Shown piece after piece: positions 24,463 to 34,460 of a stretch of 64,000 nt of DNA. The stretch is from Trichoplusia ni. Lineage: Eukaryota > Arthropoda > Insecta > Lepidoptera > Noctuidae. The position numbers and the translations under genes were made by a program. The notes under the pieces are model-generated. The model searched no databases. It was not told where the DNA came from and worked only from the letters and a program-made list of their open reading frames with translations. How positions within the stretch are numbered: the stretch's first letter is position 1; the number at the start of each line of letters is the position of its first letter. The stretch lies in contig NC_039490.1 of NCBI RefSeq assembly GCF_003590095.1, forward strand, positions 10,929,834 through 10,993,833, read 5' to 3'.

Positions 24463-24575
24463 AACGGTTTACTCACGCGTATTTATCGGGGGTGCGTGAC
24501 TAGTTTCAGACCCAACCGGAGTCCTTAATCATGAGCTCGCGGCGGGATCGCGACTCGAACAGGTTGTGGGTATTC
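24463..24575 (+). repeat. Fragment of a short inverted-repeat element (family L)
   Basis: ACGGTTTACTCACGCGTATT, then ACCGGAGTCCTTAATCATGA and CTCGCGGCGGGATCGCGAC resemble the left half of the element at 48937-49083. A related piece lies at 46908-46960. Confidence 0.5.
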
Positions 24576-25054
24576 GCCACAGCATAAACCTTTTTCAAAA
24601 CAATTTCCAATCTATGAGGAATACATCATAATTGTATTGTCAATATCCCTATCGTAGCATTTAATTAAGGTAGTTATCTATTATATAACATAGTAATATA
24701 TTCTGTGACTTATTATATACATAGCTCATATCTTGTTAGAAGTGTCACACACTCTGTTTTACATTTTGAAAGTGTGTTAGGAATATATAATATACCTATT
24801 ATATCTGAATCTAATGTGTTCGGTAGATGCAATATACGTAGGCGGTAAAGTTTGACAGAGAAAGTCTACACAGTTTAATACAATACTATACTCCATTGGT
24901 TTATGTACTTAAAAGGGTAAATAAGCTTAGTGTGTCTTTGTAAAGACTCAGTCTCTTTCTCATGACAAGTTCCAAGTGTTTCGGAAGGCACGTTAAATTG
25001 TGGGTCCCGATTGTTATTAATATATATTTGTCAGTCGTTACGGGTATTCAAGAG

Positions 25055-25235
25055 GTCAAAATTCTGACAACCAGTCTGACTAAGGGGTATCGTGTTGCCT
25101 AGGTAACTGGGTTGAGGTGGTCAGATATGCAGTCGCTCTATATAAAATGCTGGTACTTAGCTCCATCCAGTTAGACTGGAAGCCGACACCAACAAACTTA
25201 GGAAAAAGCTTGGACGATGATGAGTTTTGACCATG
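25055..25235 (+). repeat. Dispersed repeat (family M)
   Basis: ACAACCAGTCTGACTAAGGG through TTAGACTGGAAGCCGACACC and ending TTGGACGATGATGA. Related pieces lie at 17095-17300 (reversed) and about 21630-21685. The minus-strand frame at 25080-25262 is its translation. Confidence 0.55.
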
Positions 25236-25970
25236 ATGTGTTTGTATAAAAAGACACACCAAGAAAAATTTGTTTTTTAAAAGTACCTACACAAGTGGAG
25301 TAAAGAATACATGTATATTATATTTGGAAATAAAAACAATACATATTCACGAATAGTTTCAGACTACACATATAACATATTTTCTTCTGCACTCAGTAGT
25401 GTTAAATCTGACATAGAAAGTACATAACGACACTAAGTCATAATTTAACCCCTGCATACTGAAAAGCATCTTACAGTTGTACTATTTTGGAGTCACAGTG
25501 CAGTGGAGGGGTATATAATTGCCCAATCAATTCAAATCCTCATTATTGCAACCAATTTAAAAAAAAATCTAGCATTGGGTTTGGCTAATTCTTGGTACAA
25601 TCCACTCTTCTCTCCGCGTTACTGAAAAGCGAACCATAACTGCAACGTAAGAGGGTGCATTTTACATTTATATTTTGGCGGTAAAAGTGATTGAGACAAA
25701 TTAAGTTGCATTTCAGTAACGGGCCAATAGTTACTCTTAGTTACTCTTACAGCGCAGAATAATCAGATATCTAATATAATTAGGATATAGGCCACCGCGG
25801 CATTTACATAATATTATGATATAGGGTAAAAAACCCTTTCTACACGAGTCTGATAATAGAATACCGTCTGATAAGACGTCACATGTAAAGTAGTGCCATT
25901 TAGATGTTTCTCAAACAAAATTGTTTTTATTAATGTTTATGTATTAAGTATAAAATACTTTGAAGAATGA

Positions 25971-25976
25971 AATAAA
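25971..25976 (+). terminator. Distal poly(A) signal candidate of NUB1
   Basis: AATAAA occurs in an A/T-rich context about 2.9 kb after the NUB1 stop. It lies only 24-62 bp from minus-strand AATAAA motifs that could end the TRAF transcript. Confidence 0.3.
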
Positions 25977-25999
25977 AATATGTATAGTATAAATATCGT

Positions 26000-26038
26000 T
26001 TTATTGTTTCATAATGTACACTTTAGAGAGAGTTTATT
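26000..26038 (-). terminator. Poly(A) signal candidates of the TRAF gene
   Basis: TTTATT at 26000-26005 and at 26033-26038 read AATAAA on the coding strand, about 465-500 nt after the stop codon. A closer AATAAA lies at 26450-26455 inside the pyrimidine-rich repeat, about 47 nt after the stop. Confidence 0.4.
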
Positions 26039-26330
26039 AATTAAGTCTTTTTTTAGGTGGTATAAAGAAGTTCTAATTATATGACTAAGTGTTACTAATA
26101 AATTCATTTCCTATGTTTAACGAACGTATAAAGGGAGACAGTATAATTGCGTTGATCAAATAACAAGAAGAAGGATATTGTTACGATAGCAAAGTGTTAA
26201 CCTTCAATGGCCAACATTTTGGATACCATTACGTAAGTATTTAACTATTACTATAACATCACAAGTACCTCGCACTCCTAATCTTTCCTCTTTTACAGGT
26301 ATATGATTCCTAATCCTTACTTTCGATTCT

Positions 26331-26507
26331 CCTGCTTTCCCCACATTCCTCCTCATTCCCTCTAATTCCTCCACATCTCCCTAGATTCCACATTATTTCT
26401 CCATATTCCCCTATATCCTTCGTATTCCCCCTTATTCCTCCACATCCCCTTTATTCCTCCACATCCCCCTTATTCCTCCACATCCCCCTTCCTCCTCGCT
26501 CCTACTG
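26331..26507. repeat. C/T-rich tract with 19-bp tandem units in the TRAF 3' untranslated region
   Basis: The strand shown is almost free of G. At its core, TTATTCCTCCACATCCCC repeats with a 19-bp period starting at 26432, 26451 and 26470. More degenerate CTCCACAT/CCCTA units extend back to about 26331. It begins right after the TRAF stop, so the TRAF mRNA would carry a G/A-rich stretch with repeated GGGG runs and an embedded AATAAA. Confidence 0.85.
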
Positions 26508-29500
26508 GTTAACAAGAAACTCGACGAACATGACATCGTTCTTAACGTACTCGAACTTGTCGAGACTGGTGTGCGGGATGAAGATGTACTGCTTCTTCAG
26601 CTGCAGCACGGACTTGTCCAATGCCTCGTTGGACTTGTAACGGTCCTCCTCCCCCTCGTCGTAGTCGTGGCGTTTGGACGAGGACTTGCGTCTGATCTGG
26701 AGGGTCTTCACTATGTCCATTGCCTGAAGGTAATTAGTAAGTGTAGTTTAGTGTAATGTGCTTCAATTTAATAGCTGGTAGAGTGATGTAGTGTTGATTT
26801 TTGACTTAATTTGTTCGTCTGTGACATAAACCATTTCAAGGGGCTTATATTCCTAAATTTATTTTACAACACGAGCATTTTTAAAGATTGGAAATGAATA
26901 ATGGCGTTGCTAATGTGATAACATTTCTGTAATAATTAAGTAAGGCAAGGTTTCTTCTTAAATTGCAACGGGGCAGTAAAAAAAATTAAAAAATAAACAT
27001 AGCTTTCAATTACAAATAGACGCCAATCTCTTCAATAAATTAAATGAGTTTTCAATCCTAGTTGTTTTAGACAAACTTAGTAATAGGTACGATTCTTATC
27101 CATATGCCGTAAATACCTGGCTCCTATTATTCGGCTGATCTTTGAGCACTATGTTGACGCTGAAGTCGCAGGGCCACTCCAGCAGCGCGTCATAAGGTCC
27201 CGCCACCAGACGGATCGTCGACGTTATGTGACGACCCTTCCATTTACCGATGCCGTTCAGGTTGAGTTCAGCCTAAAAAGAAACGATGATTACAATACAG
27301 AAGTTATAAAAACAATGTTGGGCGAGATCAGTTGGCAATGCGATCCGCGCATTTAACCAGAAGTCGCAAATTGGAGTCCTGTTGTGGGTTTACGTTTTCT
27401 CATTATAATATTTGTGTAATTAACATTTAAATTACAAAATCTATACAAAGAGGATTACTGACATCTGTAACGAGGTTGTAAAGGGGTTCTAAGACATAAG
27501 ACACAAGAATTGAACTCTGTACTAGAGACTAGAGACGTTATCAGTAGAAAATAAGTCTAGGTGTTGCGTGTAGGCAAATAAGCCCATAAAGTGGTATCTA
27601 GTATTTTATTTAGTAGTATTGCTGCATACCTTCAACGTATATCCATATTTGCTAGTCCTGAATATGGGACTACTGAGTACCGTGTCCTTTTCTTTGGCAT
27701 CCTTCATTCGAGCGTTGAAGTTGTCTACCCTCCAAATAAAATGACCTGGAAGAGAAAATTCATTTTCATGTCCTACTTCCCAGCGAGCGTAATAAGCAGC
27801 TTTAACTGCTTTTGCGACACCATTGTTTAAATCCACCGTCGTCCCGGTGTTAGAAAAATAATTACAAACAAATTTCATTTAAACTCGGTTTCACCCACCC
27901 TTAACTTTCTCCGTGCTTTTGTTACGAGAGAAAAACCGACGCTACAAACTCCTTTGCAGAACGATGTCTTCAATCTAATGTCACCGTTAACTATATCAAA
28001 ATACTTCTCTATACTATACTACCACTTCACTTTGCTCTCACCGACCGACACTATTTAGGTATTTCTATATTGTATATGCTGCTTTTGCATTGCATTGCAT
28101 TTCCTAAGTCACATTTAATTTCTAATCAACATGCAGATTAGCCGTGGTTTAGCATAATGTAATTGAGATTCCTCATTAGTATGTGCGTAACATTTGGCTC
28201 GCAACACCTAATACTCAGCCAATTACTCTCACGGGAACTAATTACGTGGACTTCCTGGAGCATAAATACTGAATAAAGGTTTATAGGACTACTGTTTCAC
28301 CTTTTAGGTAACAAGTGAGAGATATACTGGATTTTACCGTTTTTAAGGAGCTATCAAGTCCTAAGATATTATTCCCTTTTTCCAACCGACTTCAAAAAGG
28401 AGGTTTTTAATAACATTCTTATTAACTTTTTTTTTTTTTTAAATTTGAAATAGCTATTAATAATTTGGTACCATAAAAATTTCATCAAGTTTGGTAGTTT
28501 GGCTCAGTGGCTTTTTCTTTACACTCGGTTGTCGGTTTTAGTTGTTTAAACATTATTATAATAAACCCCCAACACAGAACAAGGGGATGTTATTAACTAT
28601 AGAGAATTAAAAATTACTATATTATGCGTCTATAACTTACATAGAGACCCTAGTCAGTGTAAATCCATACAAACCATTATCAGTTCCCATTTCGTGCCTA
28701 TCGAAGGAGACCCTGGTCTGGAAGTCAGCAAGCTCTGTCCGCAGCTTGTGGTAGGACTTGGTGAGGGCTCGCAGGTCCCGGAGTACAGCGTCCACCTTCA
28801 TGGAGTGTTCTGCTACCTCCGCCCGGGCGTCTGCTGTGGCTACCTCTAACACTGCTACCCGGTCTATTGTCTGGGGAGTAAGAATAGAAGTTTTTATGTC
28901 AGAGCGATGTTTAATGTTTCCCTAGACTTGTTCGAGAACACAGATACAACTGTGTTCTTCGTGAAATAAAACTAAGTAAATTTTTTTTTTAATACATTTT
29001 GTAATTATAATCATGGTAAAGATTTTTTTATAGTTGTACACTACGTAAAAATACAGAGTTTTGTCTAGTCACGGAGCAACTGAGAAGTAACTTCATCTCA
29101 ACATTAATTAAATTATATTATAATTTTATGAATGAAAAAACAATTTTGCCTGATATTATTAAAGTTTGATTGTTGCACCAACATACAATACCATAGGGTT
29201 TTAAAAGTGCCTGGAAAACGGCCTATTTGAAATTAGATAATTTTCGTCCAAAGATCCCAGCTACTCTCTCACCGGTCTCTCACTATTAGTGTTCTGCAGC
29301 TGCACCCTGAGCGCGGACAGCTGCGCCAGCTGCTCGGAGGACCGCCTGTTCTCCATCAGCTCCGCCTCGAAGGCCGCGCGGTTCTCCGCGTTCCTCTCCC
29401 GTTCTTCCTCTACTGTCTGTCTGATGTATGTTATTACGTCCTCTGGAAGGTTAACAAAATAGGATATTGTACTCTTAAAAGTAAGCACATGTATGGTAAC

Positions 29501-32500
29501 CTGCTGACTACCATCGATGAATAAGTTATAAATTTAAACGACGAAACGTCAGTCGAGGCTGGCACAGGAAGCCTACAAATTGCTAGCCTAACGAGCCTAG
29601 ACATTGGCACGAGAAAGAGGACAAAGGCTGGGAATGCTGATGCTAGTGGAGGTTCAAGATATAGCGACAAATTTTGTGGTACGGAAGATATGTTTTTTTG
29701 CCATCTGACGCACTTACACCTAACCCTTGTATGGTGGTGGATATCATATCTTAAAACACATCCATAAAGACAAGTTCTTGTAGACCACAAAAATGCTTTT
29801 TCTATGCGGGTATCACACTTGCGGCACGTCGTAAATTATCATGGCACCATACCACTTGGCTATCCCTTCAACTAATAAAATATCTAAGTATCTATGTACA
29901 GTTAATGTAAATGGTTCTGACCTAGTTTATTAACGGCCCTGATTCTGTTATCGTGCTGCGTGAGTGCCTGCTCCAGCAGCTCCCGCTCGTGCTGCTCGTG
30001 CACCAGCGTGCTCACCGCGTTCTCCAGGCGCATCACCGTGGACAGCTGCTGGCTCTGCAGCTCCTGAGGTTTGAAAGGAAATCAACGGCTTAAACTTGTA
30101 ACATTACCTTCACTTGATTTTAGAGTCAGTTTAGAAGTAGATAAGGGTCGTTGAAGTTTTTAAAAAAAAGTGATCTGCGGTGGTAGGTAACTTACAATTA
30201 ATAGAACTATAGGCATTGTTCCACTGCTGGGCCTCCTCTTATATAGGTAAGGGCTGATCACAACGCTAGCTAACTGCGGTATGGCAATTTAAGATTCTAA
30301 TATTTAGACGCCACAGTAAAGCTCAATTGAACTAATATAGCACTCACACTTATTCTCGAAACACATGTCATTTACTATTTCAAATGCGACCGTGCCACAT
30401 AACTGTTCTTACTTTCTACAGTCCCACAATTCTTTACCTGCAAAGCCAACTGAACATTAGCCAAGTCGTGTTTGAACTGCGCGGCCCAGTTGGCCGACCT
30501 CTCGGCTTCGTCGTCCACCGCGGCCCGGAGCGACACCAGGGTCGACAGGAAGTGCTGGCTGCGCTCCTCCACCAGCACTAACTTGGAGCGGAGGGTCTCG
30601 ATTTCGGAGGCTTGGACTTCCCGGTTGTTGGATTCTTCTGTGAGGACTAACCTGGGAAGCGTCAAATTTATAAGTAAGCAAAAATGTGTATTTTTTTTTC
30701 ATTTCCTCTCAATATTTACCTAAAGTTGCGATAATAGAAGGGAAAGTTAATTCTGAACAATTAGTGATTCTAGGCCGATATGTGATCATGATTTGTTTCG
30801 ACATCTTTCACGTATACACTGCATAATAAGAGTCTTGATTGACCCCTTATGCGTGATATTGATTATGAAGTGTACAAAAAATTACTGTTGTTTTTTTATG
30901 TGCAAAAGGCTATTAGAAAAAAAGTTTCAAATAAAATCCCTCGACTTTTCTGTTATACAAAATTTTAAGACACTGCAAATATACACACAAAGTACACATT
31001 GCAGAAAAGTTATAAGCACATTTGCAATCTTTTAACTTTCTAGCAGTTATAAGTTGTACAGCCTCTATAAACCCCTGCCATAGTTTTCCTTACTTGATAG
31101 AAGTGACTTCCTTCTCGAGGTAGGACACGCAGTCGTCGAGCGCGGAGGTGGCGGGCGACCACGTGTGCGCGGCGGGCGGCGGCGCCGGCGCCGGGATGCT
31201 CACGTGACTTGACGAGTTGCGGGACTGGGGAGAGGTAGGGATACTCATCTTGTATTTTTATATGAAAATTAAGTATGTTCTTTTAAGGATTCTACATTAC
31301 AATATTCGCGTCTGTTCTCTGACTTCTGCTACTCATACTTGTACCAATGTAAAATTCATGTTACAATAAAAAAAAATAGGTAAAATAAAAATAAAATCTT
31401 ATTTTACACCTGCCTGTAATGAGGACTTCAAAAATAAACAAATCATTTTTTTAAACCCTCGAGATTTAAGAATAACCACATATTATCAAAATTAACAATT
31501 AGGGTAAGGGTCTTAAAAAAGTGGACAGTTAACTATTACAATTTTGTATTCCGATTAAAAATACGACGACGAAAAACCATTTATCAATGTGCCTACCACA
31601 TTATCTTAAAGTAAATCATTGCAATCGCAGAAGTGAGACGGCACACCACAGACCGTATAACGCTCTCTCTTCCACAACAGCGACTCTTACTTCAAGAGCT
31701 AAGTTACATAGTACGTAGGTACCTTCTCCATCTTCGGGCAGTCCTTGACGTGCGTTTCGCGGTGTTTCCTCTGGATCCAGGCGCCGCACCGCAGCGGACA
31801 CTGTTCTAGAATACTGCCGCACAGCTTCAGGTGGTTCTGTAATGCAAACAATAATAAAGTCAATATTTATAAAGATAAGTACTAGGGTTGGCACAAAAAT
31901 GGTCAAAAACGGCGACCCCACTCCTTTGCGTTCAAATGAACATGATATTTGCATTCACGCAGATAAGTTACAAATTTGTTTGCAATATAAAGACTGCGAG
32001 CCGCTGTTTGCTTACAGACATAGGTTTCGATTTTTATTGAAGTGAAGATTTCCGAATCTTTTATATCTAGTGATGTTTTTCGAAATATAGGTCGATGGTC
32101 GTTTGAGATTGGATAGAATAAGGCACGGTGACTGCTAACTAAGCCCAGCCGTAATACATGTCTAGACAAAAAAAAATACAAATATATTAAAAAAACACAA
32201 TTACCCGTAAACGTAAATTTACGTTATCATGTAAACGCGGACGCTCCCGTAAATTCTTCATTGACAAGCTGTTAATACTAATCATCGTTGCGATAAAACT
32301 GCCTTGAGAGATCTTATCACGTCTCGGAATGTGAGGCAAATGTAATCATTGCAAACATATAAATATTATGAAAAACCCTCCTTGTGAAATGTTATACTTT
32401 CAAATAAGCCTACAACGTTCAAGATTTTATCCAGTACCTAATCTTATTATATACTTATTGAGTCATATGTTATTTTATATGTACATAGGTAAATTATGTT

Positions 32501-33191
32501 ATTTTTAGACATAATAAAACTAGCTGACCTGCTAGTTTTATTATGCTAGTTAAACTAGTGCCTAAAGAGATGATGCCTGATAGCTGCCGGGCTAGCGGGA
32601 TTGCCCGCAAGTGATCGAGTCCTCATTGCACAAAGGGAAAAGGAAGCAACAGGGGTGGGTTCTAGTCATTAAAAGTCTGACACTCCTTTCCTGATCAACC
32701 CAAAGCGGGAGGAGTAATTTGAAGATTTCCCATTCAGCATCAAAACGGTGTTACAGAGTCTTATGTCTGTAGTCTATTCAGAATACATCGCCCTTAGGTA
32801 ATGAACTGGTCATTCGCCATTTCAGCTTTAGTTTTTTTTTAAGAAACGACTCCTGCATTAAGTAGTTTAATCCTTGCGTCACGTTGGGTTCCACAAACAT
32901 ACAGATCACGTGCACAAAGCAAAACGTTCAGAACAAGCAATTGTGGATACACAAATGCTTGTCCTATGCGGGGATCGAAACCGCGATACGATGCGCACGG
33001 TTTGGCGTGGTGACCTCAAACACTCGGCTATCCGTGCAGTCATGTTTTATAATGACTGCGTTTCCTCTCACCTGGAGTTGTCCCATCTCAAAGAGCTCAT
33101 TGCAGAAATAGCAGGGGTTCTCCTTGGGCCCCTTCTCGGCTACTTCCCGACCAGCCTTGTTCCCGAACGTGCTTAGCCTGTTGAGACTCAT
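26502..33191 (-). CDS. TRAF-family adaptor without RING: two TRAF zinc fingers, coiled coil, MATH; 10 exons, 526 aa
   Basis: Exons on the minus strand: 33191-33072, 31836-31723, 31224-31094, 30651-30438, 30063-29922, 29442-29273, 28870-28675, 27745-27630, 27272-27117 and 26723-26502. They sum to 1581 nt, in frame throughout. Residues 27-75 hold two TRAF-type zinc fingers (CYFC, then HLKLC; CPLRC, then H and DCP). Residues 79-121 are a Ser/Pro/Ala-rich linker; about 122-355 form a long heptad-rich coiled coil. The MATH (TRAF-C) domain runs from 364 (HFIWRVDNF), through GPYDALLEWP and LKDQ, to the end (KNDVMFVEFLV). MATH contains a charged insertion (RKSSSKRHDYDEGEEDRYKS). TRAFs bind receptor or adaptor tails through MATH and relay NF-kB or JNK signals; that role is inferred. 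The start is chosen because an in-frame TAA lies five codons upstream (33209-33207) and CAAC precedes the ATG, so a RING exon upstream is unlikely. Which TRAF type it is remains uncertain. Exon 7 uses a weak GTTTGT donor. Confidence 0.93.
28381..28545 (+). repeat. Dispersed repeat (family I) in TRAF intron 7
   Basis: AACCGACTTCAAAAAGGAGG, a poly-T run, then TTGAAATAGCTATTAATAAT, TTCATCAAGTTTGG and a closing GTCGGTTTT. Related copies are at 43997-44370 (interrupted), 52441-52615 and 58595-58800. Confidence 0.6.
29550..29640 (+). mobile_element. Decayed LINE tail in TRAF intron 5
   Basis: GAGGCTGGCACAGGAAGCC, then ACATTGGCACGAGAAAGAGG and ACAAAGGCTGGGAATGCTGA, match the C-terminal reverse-transcriptase region seen at 44152-44301, on the opposite strand to TRAF. 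A further fragment (TGTTCCACTGCTGGGCCTCC) is at about 30216-30250. Confidence 0.5.
32832..33041 (-). mobile_element. tRNA-derived SINE (family E) in TRAF intron 1
   Basis: It is full length: poly-T-flanked tail (TTAATCCTTGCGTCACG), body (ATACACAAATGCTTGTCC), reverse B box (GGGGATCGAAACCGC) and head ending ACTCGGCTATCCGTGCAGTC. It is transcribed in the sense direction of TRAF and lies about 30 bp downstream of the exon 1 donor. Confidence 0.8.
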
Positions 33192-33256
33192 GTTGATATA
33201 TGCACCTTACGTTGTTGTATTTACTTTCAAATTCGCGTCATGGCTGAATATTTATA
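33192..33256 (-). promoter_or_regulatory. Candidate TATA box and start region of the TRAF gene
   Basis: TATAAATA (33256-33249 on the coding strand) lies about 60 nt upstream of the ATG, leaving room for a 5' leader of roughly 30 nt. An upstream non-coding exon elsewhere cannot be excluded. Confidence 0.4.
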
Positions 33257-34300
33257 CCTGGAATATGAAAAGGAAGTTTAAGGGATTATGTAGTGAGATC
33301 TGGGTACACTACATGATTTTTTTATTAGAGCGAGAGGTTTTTTAGGCCTTAGTTTTTTTTTCAGTTTTTCTTACCTAAATTTAACGGTTAAAAACGGAGC
33401 CCTATTCAGAACCATCACAGTCTCTCCGTCTGTCCGTCTGTCACCAAGCTGTATCTCCCTGATAGCTAGATGTTGTATTCCGTGTATTAAAAATAAAGAT
33501 CAAGGTTAAGCAACACTTGTTACGGTCAATTTTAAACAAAGCAATGACATTACATACTAAAGTCTTTTGAACCCTTCAATTAACAAACAAACAAAAGCGG
33601 TTAGCAAACAATATGTAGTAACAATTTAGTTAATTAGCGCAACATTAATACATACTATTCTATTTGTATCGCACAATTGTACAAATATTACTATCAAAGA
33701 TACCGCTGTTAATACCGTTACAAACAACTTTGATAAAATACCTACCAACGCCATTTAAAGAAAGATTCTTAATGTGTGAGAGAGATGCCACTCTACATTA
33801 CGTAGCGCGCCGTCTCCCTTCCACAAAGGCACCTGTCTTACTTTAAGATGCAATGGTAAGCACCCTATTTACATAAACGATCTTCGTATCATATTTACTA
33901 TTTTAATCAGATGTAACAATGTAACAATATATTTAGTAACTATCTCAAACAGACGTACAAACAAAAAAAATGATTTGTCGTTATTAAGATTAAGTGTTTA
34001 TTTATAACTATTTAAAAAATACTTTTCTGTGTAAAGCAAAAAGACTGTATCAGAAATTTCATATCTTGAATATTTCCCAGGTATTAAACTCAAGGAAATA
34101 TAAATAGATAAATAAACAATTACAGGAACCTAAATAGATAATAACGGAAATCAGTATCAATGGCTTGCGTCATCGTAAGGACCATTCATATAAGGAAACG
34201 TTTAGGAAATAGAAATTAAATAAAAAATAGCGAATCAAAGGAAGTCATTTGTTAATAAATAATAATGAATAAAAAATACAAAAAATATATATATATATTT
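33257..34300. other. Upstream flank of TRAF with a repeat fragment
   Basis: A common moth repeat piece (AAAACGGAGCCCTATTCAG, then GTCTGTCCGTCTGTCACC, CCCTGATAGCTAGATG) lies at about 33357-33490. The rest is AT-rich and unremarkable. The frame at 33664-33846 has no supporting evidence. Confidence 0.5.
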
Positions 34301-34460
34301 TAGCGCAGCGTGTGACGGCCACCTGCCAGATGGAACCACGACCTGGTGAAAGCCGCTGGGTCTCAGATGCAGGTGGGAAACCGGTCGCGCTGGGGAACGT
34401 ATGGGGAGGCCTATTTCCAGCAGTGGACAACTATAGGCTGAGATGATGATGATGATGATT
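34301..34460 (+). mobile_element. 3' end of a LINE (RTE-like) with the last codons of its reverse transcriptase
   Basis: From 34316 to the TGA at 34439-34441 the frame reads RPPARWNHDLVKAAGS, then WGTYGEAYFQQWTTIG. This is the typical C-terminus of RTE-like reverse-transcriptase polyproteins. A (GAT)n tail follows. An in-frame TGA at 34313-34315 and an AT microsatellite at its 5' edge show a short, dead 5'-truncated copy. Confidence 0.75.

Larger units (their letters stand above)
23049..26501. other. Convergent intergenic region between NUB1 and the TRAF gene
   Basis: This holds both 3' untranslated regions. NUB1 has a proximal AATAAA at 23388 and a distal one at 25971. Decayed repeats occur at about 24270-24380, 24463-24575 and 25055-25235. 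The frames at 23278-23484, 23936-24124 and 25080-25262 have no domain and lie in untranslated or repeat sequence. Confidence 0.55.

Noticed and set aside
28641..28870. Extension of TRAF exon 7 to the consensus donor at 28640 as the main form
   Set aside because: It breaks the frame into exon 8. The shorter exon ending at 28675 gives the expected MATH entry, so the long form is kept only as a possible alternative.
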